A DNA stretch of 64,000 nucleotides from positions 24,136,457-24,200,456 of the forward strand of contig NC_067481.1 of assembly GCF_947179515.1 (NCBI RefSeq), given 5' to 3'. This document shows, piece after piece, positions 34,701 through 47,400 of the stretch. The DNA is from Apodemus sylvaticus (taxonomy: Eukaryota; Chordata; Mammalia; Rodentia; Muridae). The notes below the pieces were generated by a model. That model did not search any database. It saw only the letters and a program-made list of their open reading frames with translations, and was not told where the DNA came from. Positions within the stretch are counted from its first letter, which is position 1. Every line of letters starts with the position of its first letter. The position numbers and the translations under genes were made by a program.

Positions 34701-36243
34701 GAAAAAAAATAAGAATAAAAATAAGAAGGAAAAAACCAGAAAAGTCCCTATGACAGTTTAAGCCCGAGGTGTATCTGGAAGTCTTTCAATAGCTTCCCTA
34801 CCCAACTCAAAGAACAACCAGGTTTCCTACAGTCGCGCAAGATTTGAGCAGCTTGTGCCCAGGTCAAGACTGTAGGAAAGCAGCTTTTCTGGGTGTGGAG
34901 TCCAGGTGCCCCACACTGCTGTAGGACGACACTCCCTGGCCCACAGACCAGTCTCAGTTGGAAGATCCACTTCCTATGCTGTTCACCTACAACTTGGAAG
35001 ACAAAGAAACAATGTATTGCTGGCCGCCAGGGAAGGCCTGCCTCCTGGGCGGAGGCCGCATGCATGACTCCCTATGTCTTTGTGCTTCTTGCTTTAGAGG
35101 ACTCTGTTTCCCCCTGAAGCTCCCTTTCCCACTCTGTGGCCTTAAATCCTACAGTCTCAGTGAGGTGAGGGTGACGGAGAAAACAGGAAGCGCCTGAAGT
35201 CTGATGGATGTGAGATTCTCAGATGAGCAGGCTGTCAAGACCTACAGGCCCTGGAGAGCCAAGACCTTACCATGAAGTGAGTACTTCCTGATTCCCTTCT
35301 TAAGTCTCCCTGGAGCGCTCCCCAAGGGCTGAAGGACTCAGGCTGCAGACTACTTCAGGGTTAATCAGAAAAAATGGAAGCAACCAGGAGGTTGTGGTTA
35401 AGGCCCTATCTTTTCATGTCTTATAAGAAGTCTGTAGGGTGGGTCTGTGACTTGAGATAATGCCCTCAACAAAGAGTGACTCTTCTCTTGTGGGATCGGG
35501 AAAGGACACCCTTGAGCCCAGCACCCCGGGGAAGGGGCAGGAGGCCCCAGAGCTCGGACAGTCCAGCCCTTAACTGCACAGAGCTGACTGGCTCTGAAAT
35601 GATCTTCCTTTACTTCATGCGCTTTTACTGTTTAGTTAACTGATTAGTACTCAGTATGTACAACTCATCGCTTGGGATGGGGGAAGAGGGATGAGAACAA
35701 AACCAAAACCCTCGTAAAATGAAGAAGACCCACTTCCTTGTCCTTTCTGTAACCTGACCTTTAAAACAGATCACTGCTCTGCAAATCCCCTCCTGCATCA
35801 TGGACTATCCTCTCCTCAGAAGCCCGGGCCACACCAACCTCCTAAACTATGGGCTATAATGCACACACCACACTTCGCCCTCGGTGAATAACAGAGACAG
35901 GGGTTACATTTTCTACCCTGCCCAATGTGAGTCCATTCACCATAACAAGGCACCTTTCCCTGGAAGGAAGCAGGAGACGTGGAAGCTTTCTCCTCCTCTG
36001 GCTAGCGGGGCTTGCTGGAAGAAGGTGGCTATGGGCGCAGAGCCGACTGCCAATGGAAAGAGTCCAATCCCCGCGTCCAGAGAGGAGCGGCACAGGCGGA
36101 GCTGGGCTGGAGGACGCTCGGAGTCTAGGGTTGGCCGCACTGGAGAAACACTGTAGGAGCTCTCATGCAGGTGTTAGGGGTGGGGGGACCATCTGAGAAG
36201 AGGAGGTCCATCCTTTTCCTGAGGAGCAGGGCCACGCCAGGCT

Positions 36244-36284
36244 TCAGCTAAGAATGGGCGGCAGAGGTGGGGCTCCACGGGCAG
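36244..36284 (-). CDS. Wipf2: Wipf2 exon 8, C-terminus and stop
   Basis: Acceptor CCTCCAG|CTGCC. It encodes [13 protein letters not shown] followed by TGA at 36246-36244. The 3' UTR follows to the left. Confidence 0.94.
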
Positions 36285-39200
36285 CTGGAGGAGGAAAAAA
36301 CAAAAAATACACATATTCAGTGCACAGACTAAATAACATTTCTGAAATGAGACAACCTTTTTAAAAAAAAAAAAGATTTATGTTTTTAATGTATGTGAAT
36401 GTTCTATACATCTATCTGTATACCAGAAGAGGTCATCTGACCCCATGAGACTAGATACAGATAGTTGTGAGCAACCATGTGTGTGATGGGAATTGAACTC
36501 AGGACCTCAGGAAGAGCAGCTGGTGCTCCACACTGCTGAGCCATCTCTCTAGCCCTTAAGACAGGCTCTTTAAGTCAATTTTCAAAGTTAGGAGACTAGG
36601 GCTGGAGAGATGGCTCAGGAGGCAGGGGCTTGCTGCCAGCCTGCTGACCTGGGTTTAATCCCAGGGTTCACTAGGTGGGAGGAGAAAACACCCACTGACT
36701 TCTACTTGTGCAGAAGCACATTAGACCTCAGAGAACACACAGACCCTGCCGCACACAGCCATGGAAGCAGTCGTCACCACCCTGGCTCGCACCTCGGTTT
36801 GTTTTGCTGGGGTATACTCTCTGAAGATGTTTATACTCTTCCGGAGCAGGGAAGTCTTCCACTGGATGAAAGGAGTACTTGGACTCAAAATCGTCTGTGA
36901 AAAGAACAGAGTTATTAAGTCACCCCTGCCACAGACTCTTGACTTCTTAGGACCCTCCCTATTCCTCATCTCCTGTGGGTTCTGCTAAATGGAAAGCCTG
37001 CCCTTCCCAGCAAACTGAAGCTCCCACACCAGCAAAAGCATTGGCCTGGGTGCGTCTCACATACAGTGAATATCCAAAGAGCCCTAACCTGGGGCTGGGG
37101 CGGTGGAGCAGCCAATGAAGTGCTTGTCACGCAGGTGTAAGGACTTCAGTTTGTGTCCACAGCACCAGGCTGGGGTAGTGACAGGAGCCTGTAACCCAGG
37201 ATGTGGAGGCAGAGAAAGGACCACTGGGACTTGCTGGCCAGTTAGTAGGCCAACTGTGGAGCCACAGGGTTAGGGAGAGAACTTGTCCCAGAAAAGTATG
37301 GAGGAGAGAGAATAACTTAGGAAGTCACCTAATGGTGACCTCTGGCCTCCATACACCTACTCACATACATATGCACACACATGCATACATACACACATGA
37401 ACACATACATACATACAGAGAAAAAACTTATTCATTCTTTTTCTCGAGACAGGGTTTCTCTGTGTAGCCCTGGCTGTCCTGGAACTCACTCTGTAGACCA
37501 GGCTGGCCTTGAACTCAGAAATCCACCTGCCTCAGCCTCCCAAGTGCTGGGATTAAAGGCGTGTGCCACCACTGCTCGGCCCAATTTGTTTTTTGGTCAT
37601 TATGTTTCGTCACAGCAATAGTAACCTAAGACGATTTATTATTGTTGTTGGGTTTTATTTATTTGTTTGTTTCTTTAAGATAGGGTCTCACTTTGTAGAC
37701 CTGGCTAGTCTGGAACTGTGCAGACCAAGCTGGCCCCAAACTCGAGAGCTTGCCTCTGCCTCCCGAGTACTGGGATTAAGGTGTGCACCACCATGACCAG
37801 AGCTAGCACCAGCCCTTTTAAAACTCCTAGTCTAAAGGCATTTTAAGCTGATTTTTCACATCTTTCCACCCAAAATCAGACACCACTGGAAAGGGGCTAA
37901 ATGTGTGTGTGCTGGCAGAAAGAAGTATCACTTTGTTCTAGAAACAAGGTGGGCTTAAAAGATGTTGTTATGGGAAATGAACTGAATTAAAGTTACAAGG
38001 TGGTAGTCATTAACTGCAAATGGGAATATGTCTCTCTAGATGGTGGGTTTCAACTGGGAAGTTTTCTTTCAACCAAGGCTACCCCATATTGCTCTGAAAT
38101 ACATTTCACACAGCCGTGTCAGCCCCACTCCTGCATTCTAGGAGCCTTCTCAAGATTCAAAAGTCAGAGGCTGGAGCGATGGCTCAGTGGTTAGGAGCAA
38201 TGTCTGCTCTTCTAGAGGTCCTGAGTTCAATTCCCAGCAACCACATGGTGGCTCACAACCATCTGTAATGGGATCCAATGCACTCTTCTGGTGTGTCTGA
38301 AGAGAGTGACAGTGTACTCACATACATAAAATAAAGAAATCTTAAAAAAAAAAAAAAAGATTCAAAAGTCAGGGCTGGTGAGATGGCTCAGAGGTTAAGA
38401 ACACTGACTGCTCTTCTGAAGGTTCTGAGTTCAAATCCTAGCAACCACATGGTGGCTCACAACCATTGGTAAAGAGATCTGATGCCCTCTTCTGGTGTGT
38501 CTGAAGACAGCTACAAGTGTATTCATATACATAAAATAAATATGTTTTTTAAAAAAAGATTCAAAAGTCTTACAGACATTGCTTGTTCAAACTTCAAGTT
38601 CCTTTTTTACTTCAAAGCTTCCTTTTTATTTGTTTGTTTAGATAGGGTATTGCTATGTATTACGGGCTAGTTTTGAATTTAGGAGTCTCCTGACTCAGCT
38701 AACCCTGTATGCTGGGATTACAGACATGTGCCATCATGCCCTACTACATTTTAAAGATGCAACAAGGATGTATATTCAAAGCAAAACCCCGGTGTGTCTG
38801 TTGAAACAGACTAGAATGTGTTGGGGGTAGCAATGGAGGACCCACTAAAGATCCTACAGTACTGAGTCGTCACAGGAAACCTCATGGTCGGTCTGCTCTA
38901 CAAGTCTTCAACAGAGGCCTGACAACACGTCTGGACATCTTCTCTTGTGGTTCCATTCTAGACAGTGAAGTGCTGAACTCCTGGGGTGAACTCCCCTAAG
39001 CAGAGCCCTCACTGGGAAAGGTGGCCTGCTGGCCGCCTAGCCAGGCATTTCCCGGCTCTGTAGAGAGTGGGCTCCAAAGAGACGCACTGACTTCCTAAAA
39101 ACTCCCGGCTGGCTCCGCACTGGCCTCTGTGTATTTTGCTTTTGCAGTGCTAGGGCTCAAACCAAGCGCCTCTGTAAACTAAGCTTCTTTAGCTTTTTGT

Positions 39201-42200
39201 GCTTTTTCTGTAGTGCAAAGGATTGAACCCAGGACCTTGCACACAGTAGATGGTACTGTAGCATGGGGCTTCGTCCCGAGCCTCTTGAGTTTAAGTAACC
39301 AGCATCTCCTCCTTGGATAGATACATACGAGGACAGAGGATAGTGTCTGGCAGAAAGTCTAGCCAGAGATCCTTGTGGGGACTTGAGAATAGCTTTCTGC
39401 AGTATGAACCCTGATGGGATGGTTTGACTCCAATCTGTTCATGTAAGGAAAAAGACATCAATGGACCGGGAGCAGAACTCAGAGCAAAAGTCAGGAGAGG
39501 CTCTGCAGTGAAGGAAGGCTGCTACTCTGGGCATTCTCCCTCTTCACAGGCAACCTGGGAGCTAAGGCACAGGAGTCAGCGAAGTCACCACCAGAACTAG
39601 TAGACAAAACCACTAACTACTTACCCAAGAAGGAGCGGACAGTGGTGATGGAATCTCTATGGCCATTCCGCAAGGGTGGTGGCGGAGGTGGGGGTGGTCC
39701 AGCTGGTGTCCTGGAGGGCGGAGGTGGGGGCTTTCCTCTGCTTGGTGGTTCTGACCCATGCATCCGGTAAGGTGGGGGCGGAGGGGGGGCATCCCTGGCA
39801 CCATTTCGGATCATGGGCGGTGGGGGCGGAGGAGCTGCAATGAAAACCCAAAGCAGTTAGTTAGGCTTGGACTTGAGCCGGCAAAGGGGAGAGAGGTTTG
39901 AGAGAAGGAGTTAAGAAAGCAGCCTGGGGGACTAGAGAAGCAGCGAAGTGAGAAAGGCCCGGCGATCCTGACGCGACGAAATAAATTCATTGTTACACAC
40001 TGACCATAAAGAATCATATGATGCCAGGCAGTGAGTGGTGGCGCACGCCTTTACGGCACTTGGGAGGCAGAGGCAGGTGGATCTATGACTTCAAGGCCAG
40101 CCTGGTCTACAGAGTGAGTTCCAGGACAGCCAGGGCTATACAGAGAAACCCTGTCTCAAAGAACAAAGCAAGCAAAAAATGATATAAAATGAGAGAGATT
40201 TGGGCTCTAGGAGGAGCCTTGGGTAGCAGGTCAGTCTTGGGTCACTTTCTATCCGAGCTGTGGTGCCCACTCCCATCTGTTGATTAGTTTTGGTCTGCTG
40301 GGGCTTTGTTATGGTTTTTGCATTTTTAAGATGGATCTCATCTTTGTTTCTTTCTTTTTTTTTTCCCCCCGTGACAGGGTCTTTCTGTGTGGCCCTGGCC
40401 GTCCTCCAACTCAAGAGATCTGCTTGTCTTTGCCACCAGCGTGCTGGGGTTAAAGGCTGAGCCACCATGGCCCACAATAGACCTCATCTTAATGTAGACT
40501 TGACTCAGACTTGCTATGCAGCCCAGGCTGGTCTGCAACTCACTACTTCCTGCTCAACCTCCACCCGCACAGAAACCAATCTGCATCATCATCTTCATCT
40601 AATACCATCACAATATGACTTAATGAGCAAGTCTATGAGCTGATGCTAGGTCACCCTCTCTGCACAGCAAGGCCATCAGCACACTCCTTAGTCAGACACT
40701 CCCGCTTACACACAAAACAGACTCAAGAGAACCAAGAGACTTGCCCGATGTCACACAACAAGTACAGCCACCATTCTGAAGACCTTAGGCCATTCAAGCA
40801 CTGCTGCTCTGGGTCCTGATGGGGCAGCAGGCTGAAGCCTCCCCTTGGCTCAGGCTGCTCACGGCTTATGGACAGAAAAACTACTAGGATGTGGCAAGAA
40901 GAAAGTCTGCAGACACCTGAGCCGGCTCGCCTCAGCCTGCACGCCACTTTTATTTTCTCTGCTCTTATTACAGAATGGGATTTGCTCACATTAAGAAGCT
41001 CTCTAAAGCTGGGCGGTGGTGGCGCACGCCTGTAATCCCAGCACTCTGACAGGCAGAGGCAGGCGGATTTCTGAGTTCGAGGCCAGCCTGGTCTACAGAG
41101 TGAGTTCCAGGATAGCCAGGGCTACACAGAGAAACCCTGTCTCGGGGAGAAAAAAACAAAACAAAACAAAAAAGCTCTCTAAAAATTCTAAGTTAAAAAG
41201 GTTTTATTTTTTAGATTTACATACTTTATGTGTATACATGTTTTGCCTGCATGTGTGTGTGAACTATATGCATGCCTGGTGTCAGCAAAGGTCAGAAAAG
41301 AGTGTCTTCCAGTTTCCCCCAGAATGAGCCGCCATGTGTGTTCAGGGAAGTGAGCCTTGGACCTCTGGAAGAGCAGCCAGCACTCTACCTTCTGAGCCAT
41401 CTCTCCAGCTGCACCCCCACCCACTGGGTGCAGTTTTTCTGTTTTGTTTTGTTTTTTTAACCTGAACTTCTCAGAGTCCTGAGCTACCTTATGGTATGCT
41501 AAAGGCAGGGAAATACCACATCATCAGTGTATCAGGTTTTTGTTTGGGGCACCCCTAAAAGACTGCTAGGGAGAACACGATCTACATCAGCCTAGCCAGG
41601 CAGCCTTTTTACTAATTTACTTTTGTTTTGTTGAGACAGGATATCTCTGTGTAATAGTCCTGGCTGTCCTAGAACTCACTTTTAGATCAGGCTGAACTCT
41701 CAAATTCAGAGATCTTCCTGTCTCTCAAGTGCCGGTATTAAAGGCAAACGACACTAGGCCTGGCTTACTTTTTAATTTGTATTTAGTTTTAGTTATGCAT
41801 ATGTGTATGTGTGTGCCCATAAGTCTGTATATGCACCTTGCATGTACAGGTGCCCATGGAGGCCAGAAGAGGACATCAGGTCCCCTGGAAGTGTAGTCAC
41901 AGGAGGTGTGTGATGTGAGTTCTGGGAACCAAGGCCAGGCCCCCAGGAAGATCAGCAAGTGCCCTGGCAACCCTTCTTATATGTGTGTACACAGACACAC
42001 GCACTTGACCAGGCCTGCACTGAGGAACACAGACGCACTCGACCAGGCCTGCACTGAGGAACACAGACGCACTCGACCAGGCCTGCACTGAGGAACAAAG
42101 ATGCACTCGACTAGGTCTGCACTGAAGAACACAGATGCACTGGACCAGGCCTGCACTGAGGCCCTGGACTGCTTCTCACACGGCCTTGCTCATGTGGGCC

Positions 42201-44398
42201 ACACACAGGCTCCCTGTGTTGTCCAGGCTGGCCTCAAACTCCGGTGGTTCAAGCCAGCCTCCTGCTTCCACCACCAACCCAGCCGGCTCTCAGTCCTTAA
42301 TGTTTAAGCCACCCCAACTTGCTTCCTCTCTCACTGCCACTTCTCCACTGATGCCTCACAGAAGGGTCCCCCGTCACTCAGATACTGCCAGTCCCACTGA
42401 TGCCTCACAGAAGGTCCCCCGTCACTCAGATACTGTCAGTCCTCAGGGTCTGACCACCCTGGCTGCGCACTGCACACTGCACACAGAGGACCATGTCCTT
42501 CATCTCGGAATTTTTCCATCACTCTACCAAGCTCATGGGCTTTTGATTTGCCTTTTAATATTTAATATTTTATGTGTGTATCAGTGCTTACATATATCCC
42601 TGTGCACCATGTGTGCCTGATGCCCTCAGAGACCAGAAGAGGGCATCAGATCTCGGAAATTAAAGTTACACATAGTCGGGAGCCAACCTGTGGGTGCTAA
42701 GAAACTAACCCCAGTGCTCTGGAAGAGCAGTCAGTGCTCTCAACCACCGAGCCATCTCTCTAGCCACCAAGTACACATTTTTTTTTTTACAATTATTATT
42801 TTAACTAAAATTTATTTAGAACTAGGTGTGCACACCTTTAATACCAGCATTCTGGAGGCAGAAGCAGGTGGATCTCTGAGTTCCAGGCTAGCCAAGGATA
42901 TACAGAAACCTTGTCTCAAAAGCAAAACAATCCATTGGGTGTGGGACTGGTTCAGCTCCAAGTCTTTCCAAAGTCCCACGTGCTATTCCAGGGAGAACTA
43001 GCGCCCCCTTAGACCCCTGCTGTCCTAGCCCTCACTGTGCAGTGACCTGCCTGCTGTCCTAAGTGTCCTGAGTATTCCTACTGCAGGTCTTTTCACACTG
43101 GCACCATAGAGGCTAAGCCTTTTCTCACTCTAACCACACCCCCAATTGAAAATATAGCATTATTTATTTGTATTTACTAGGCTGTCCACAACGGAATCTT
43201 TTCTCTTTTCCCTAACACTTACCAACACATGAAAAGGCACCCTATAAAGCCCAGTACTTGAGTTCTTATTCTCCCTAATCACTGCACAGACATTAGGAGA
43301 GCAAGCTGAAAGGTAAAAGGCTTCCAAGCACTTACCTGCTCCCCTACTAGGAGGGTCCCGGGCTGGGGGAGGTGGCCTGTTACTCAACAAAGAGGGGGTG
43401 GCTGAGGTGGGTGGAGGAGGTGCAAGGCCTCGGACGGGCCCTGGTGTTTTCCTATGCAAAGAATTATGTCTCTGTGGCAGCTCAGGGGCTGACTCATTAG
43501 TGGGGCTTGAGGGCCCATTGGGGACCCCAGGAGGCTGGCGGTAAGGCGGTGGGGGAGGAGCCAGAGACTGGCTGCTGGGTCCTGTTCTGACGTTCACAGG
43601 GGAAGGAGGTGGCTTTACAGTGGGTGGAGCAGGATGTCCTTCTCGTCCAGGGTGCAGCCTCTGTCCAGGTGTTGGAGGCAACGGTTTCTCCCTGTTGTAG
43701 GCTTGGGCTTTGTTGCTGTGCAGAGGCAGGGGGGTAGGAGGCGCGTTGGCACGCCGCCCTGGAGGTGGTGGGGGAGGTGCAGAGGAGCTGTGCTTCATTC
43801 CGGTGCCACTGGTGGTGTTGGGCCGAGAGAGGTCAGGTAAGGAGGGTCTCTGCATCCGGGGCAGTTCTGGGAGGGAGGCTCGGCTGCTGTCCGTATCATC
43901 ATGAGGACGCCCACTGGCTGCAGACACCGGAGGCCTTGGAGCGGCAGCACGAGAACTGGGAACTTGCAGGGCTGGCTTACCAGCTGGAGCCTCTACAGAC
44001 ACACCCGACAACACTGTGTTAAGAGTTAAAGCCTATCAGTCAGGTCCCTAGCTGACCCAGCCTCCTCAGGGCAACCTGCACAACAGCCAACCGAGTCCCA
44101 GCACAGCTCGGTTGCTTTCCTGTAGCATTTTTATTTTTATTTTATTATTATTATTATTGTTGTTTTTTTTCAAGACAGGGTTTCTCTGTATAGCCCTGAC
44201 TGTCCTAGACCAGGCTGGCTCCGAACTCAAAAATCCACCTGCCTCTGCCTCCCAAGTGCTGGGATTACAGGCGTGCACCACCAGGCCAGGCTTATTTGTT
44301 TTTCTGTTCATTTTCTGTTTTATTTCACTTGACAGAAGTCCTCTAACATTAATTTCCTTCTTAAGGGCCAAATAATAAACCTATTCTCTGTGTGTATA

Positions 44399-44450
<52 letters not shown>

Positions 44451-47400
44451 CACTCTGAATGTATTTATTTATTTAGAGACAGGTTGCATGTAACTTAGGC
44501 TAGCCTCCGACTCAATATGTAGCCAAAGATAACCCTGAATGTCTGAGATTCTCCTGTCTCTACCTCCCACGGTTTGGGCTAACCCTTGTGTAGCCCCTGG
44601 GCTAACCCTTGTGTAGCCCCTAGCCTGGTGTCAGCTCTTCATACACACTAGGCAAGCCTTCACCTTGTTAAGGTACTAGTCGGCACTTAAAGCCTGCTCT
44701 GTTTCTCTAAGGCAGGTTCTCACTCTAGAGTTCAGGCTGCCCTCAAACTTGGGATTCTCCTGCCTCCGCCTCCTAGGAGGACTGCAGTCATGCACCACAC
44801 CTGCAACTCTCATTTTCTTTACGAACTTAAACACATTATTTCCCCTCAGCTTTGCTTTACTGTGGAATGCTCTCACCTCTTCCTCCTATCCGCAACCCCA
44901 GGCCTCAACCTCAGATACACTTGGAACAAGTCAAAAGCCTTATGGTTGGGAGATCTCCTTAGAGAGATCACTTGAGATACCTGAAGCATCCTTGGCTCCC
45001 ACGGGTCGGAGCTTCGGCACGCCTCCTTGAAAGAGACCTCCTTTGGGCTGCAAAGCAGCAGCTCCAGGGCCGTAGGCACCACTGCTCCCTTTGGGCTCTG
45101 GAAGGCATAGATGAGGGTTTCACGCGCATGCTCTGAGCTGCTGACCCTCCCCTCCCCCATCGAGGCTCTCATTTACAAGCGTGCCAACCTTACTTCTGGC
45201 CCCCTATCAAGCAGCAGCCAAAGAGCAGCAGGGCAAGCACCACCAAACACAGACAACCCAGAGCACGTGGGCCTTGCAGCTGCACACCTCACGTGAGGAA
45301 CATTAAGACAAAACAAGCAAAACTAAGGGACAAAGGGACGGAGGAGTCATCTTTAAAGTGAAGGAAAACAACTCAATTAAAGATACGCACAGCAACGTTC
45401 CCTGGGCTCTTTCCTGAACAGTTAGTGGCTCCGGGAGAAGTGTGAGCAAACTCTCCCGAGCTTACAAGAATGGACATGTATCACAATCAGATAACCATCC
45501 TTGGCTCCAGCCAAGAGGCTTCCAGGAATGTGGTGGTCTCCTGAGGGACCAGCCAGGGATGCGCCCGGACAAACACTAGTGCAGCAGGGGAGGGGGAAGG
45601 GCTTTAACGCTGAGAAGTGTTGGGAAGAACTTCATGTATTCAACTCTGCAGCTGGAAGGAAAGTCAGACAGAATGCTACTTTCCCGCTGGAGAGACTACA
45701 ATAAACATGATGGCCCAGAGATGTCTCCCAAGCCTGGATCCTGACTCCATCCTAAGAGAAAAGATCAGACTCACTCTCGATGACAGGAGCACTCCGATCA
45801 TTAACGTTGGTCACCTTCTTCAGTTTGGTCCCTTTGCAAATGTCTTGTAAGAGGGCGCCTCGATTCCGCTGCTCATCTCTACTGAGTTTAGGCTGCTCTG
45901 TGTTTGCCTGGAGGAAGAGGAAATGTTAAGTTTGCTCTAAGAGCTCTTCTATCACAAGCTTGGAATGAGTGACTTAAGCCAGGGGTTCTGTGAGGTGCAT
46001 AACCTGTTACCACTCTGTCTTCTAAACAATGTTAAACAGTAGATACTGATAGCCCTACCCCAAAACTGAGGAAGTTAAGGGCATATGGTTCTCAGACACT
46101 GAGCCAATTTTCCAACTTTTTTTGTTTTTTGAATTTTTAAATTTTTTATTATTTTTCAAAAAGATTTAATTTTATGTATATGAGTTCACTGCAGCTGTCC
46201 TCAGACACACCAGAAGAGGGCATTGGATCCTATTACAGACGGTTGTGAGCCACCATGTGGTTGCTGGGAATTGAACTCAGGACCTCTGAAAGAGCAGTCA
46301 GTGCTCTTAACCCCTGAGCCATCTCTCCAGCCCTTTTATTTATTATTTATTTTGGTTTTTTCAAGACAGGGTTCCTCTGTGTAGCTCTGGTTGTCCTGGA
46401 ACACTCTCTGTAGACCAGGCTGGCCTTGATGTCAGAGATCCCCTGCCTCTGCCTCTGGACTGCTGGAATTAAGGGTGTGCTGCCTTTTCAAACCTTAAAA
46501 TGTTATTTGTCATTACTGTGTGTGTCCCTCTGAACACACAGAGGTCAGAGGCCAATTTCCTGGAGCTGGTTCTTCCCTTCCACTTTGGGTTCTGGAGACT
46601 GAACTTGGGTCACCAGGCTTGTACATCAAGAGCTGTACCTGTCAAACCTGAACTGAGTTTTACATGGTTGTACTGGCTGGTTTTGTGTGTCAACTTGACA
46701 CAAGCTGGAGTTATCACAGAGAAAAGAACTTCAGGTGAGGAAATGCCTCCATGAGATCCAGCTGTAAGGCATTTTCTCAATTAGTGATCAAGGGTGGGGG
46801 GGCCCCTTGTGGGTAATGCCATTCCTGGGCTGGAAGTCCCAGGTTCTATAAGAAAGCCAGGGGAAGCATCCAGTAAACAGCATCCCTCCATGGCCTCTGC
46901 ATCAGCTCCTGCTTCCTGACCTGCTAGAGTTCCAGTCCTGACTTCCTTTGGTGATAAACAGCAATGTGGAAGTGTAAGCTGAATAAACCCTTTCCTCCCC
47001 AGCATGCTTCTTGGTCATGACGTTTGTGCAGAAATAGAAACCCTGACTAAGACAATGCTGGTGTGATTGCCTCAGAGTCCCTGCCTCTTTCAACACCCTT
47101 CATCTTTCTCTATGTCACTTCCCCAAGTTCCATGCTTAGCCTCCATCTACATGTTTCTGAGCAACACCAATCATGGTTTGTACACTATCCCCCCATCTGT
47201 GTGGGCAGACATATATTGTATGTATGATTATATGATTGTATGTATGCATGTATGTATGTATGTATGTATGCATGTGATGTCAAGTGTCTTCGTCAAATGC
47301 TCTCCACTTGTTTCTTGTATTTGTTTGTACTGTATTTTAGTTCTGAGACCAAGTCTCACTCCACAGCCTTGGCTGGCCTGCACTCACAGACCCACTCACC

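Larger units (their letters stand above)
32055..36243 (-). other. Wipf2: Wipf2 3' UTR, end inferred
   Basis: There are about 4.2 kb without coding sequence after the stop. A minus-strand ATTAAA at 32085-32080 is the most distal candidate poly(A) signal, followed by genomic A-rich sequence; an AATAAA at 34038-34033 could give a short form. The UTR includes an inserted B1 (34563-34700), a CA run (32279-32300) and the TG/CA stem at 34074-34118. A long UTR of similar size is usual for WIPF2. Confidence 0.55.

Noticed and set aside
39613..39851. Three overlapping minus-strand frames all open
   Set aside because: Explained by the CCN periodicity of the Wipf2 polyproline exon; only the frame joined to neighbouring exons is conserved.
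42001..42170. Direct repeats resembling a CRISPR array
   Set aside because: Units are contiguous with no unique spacers, and this is a mammalian genome; it is a minisatellite.
43634..44022. Open frames antisense to Wipf2 exon 5
   Set aside because: They mirror the proline-rich codons (GGN runs) and have no independent support.
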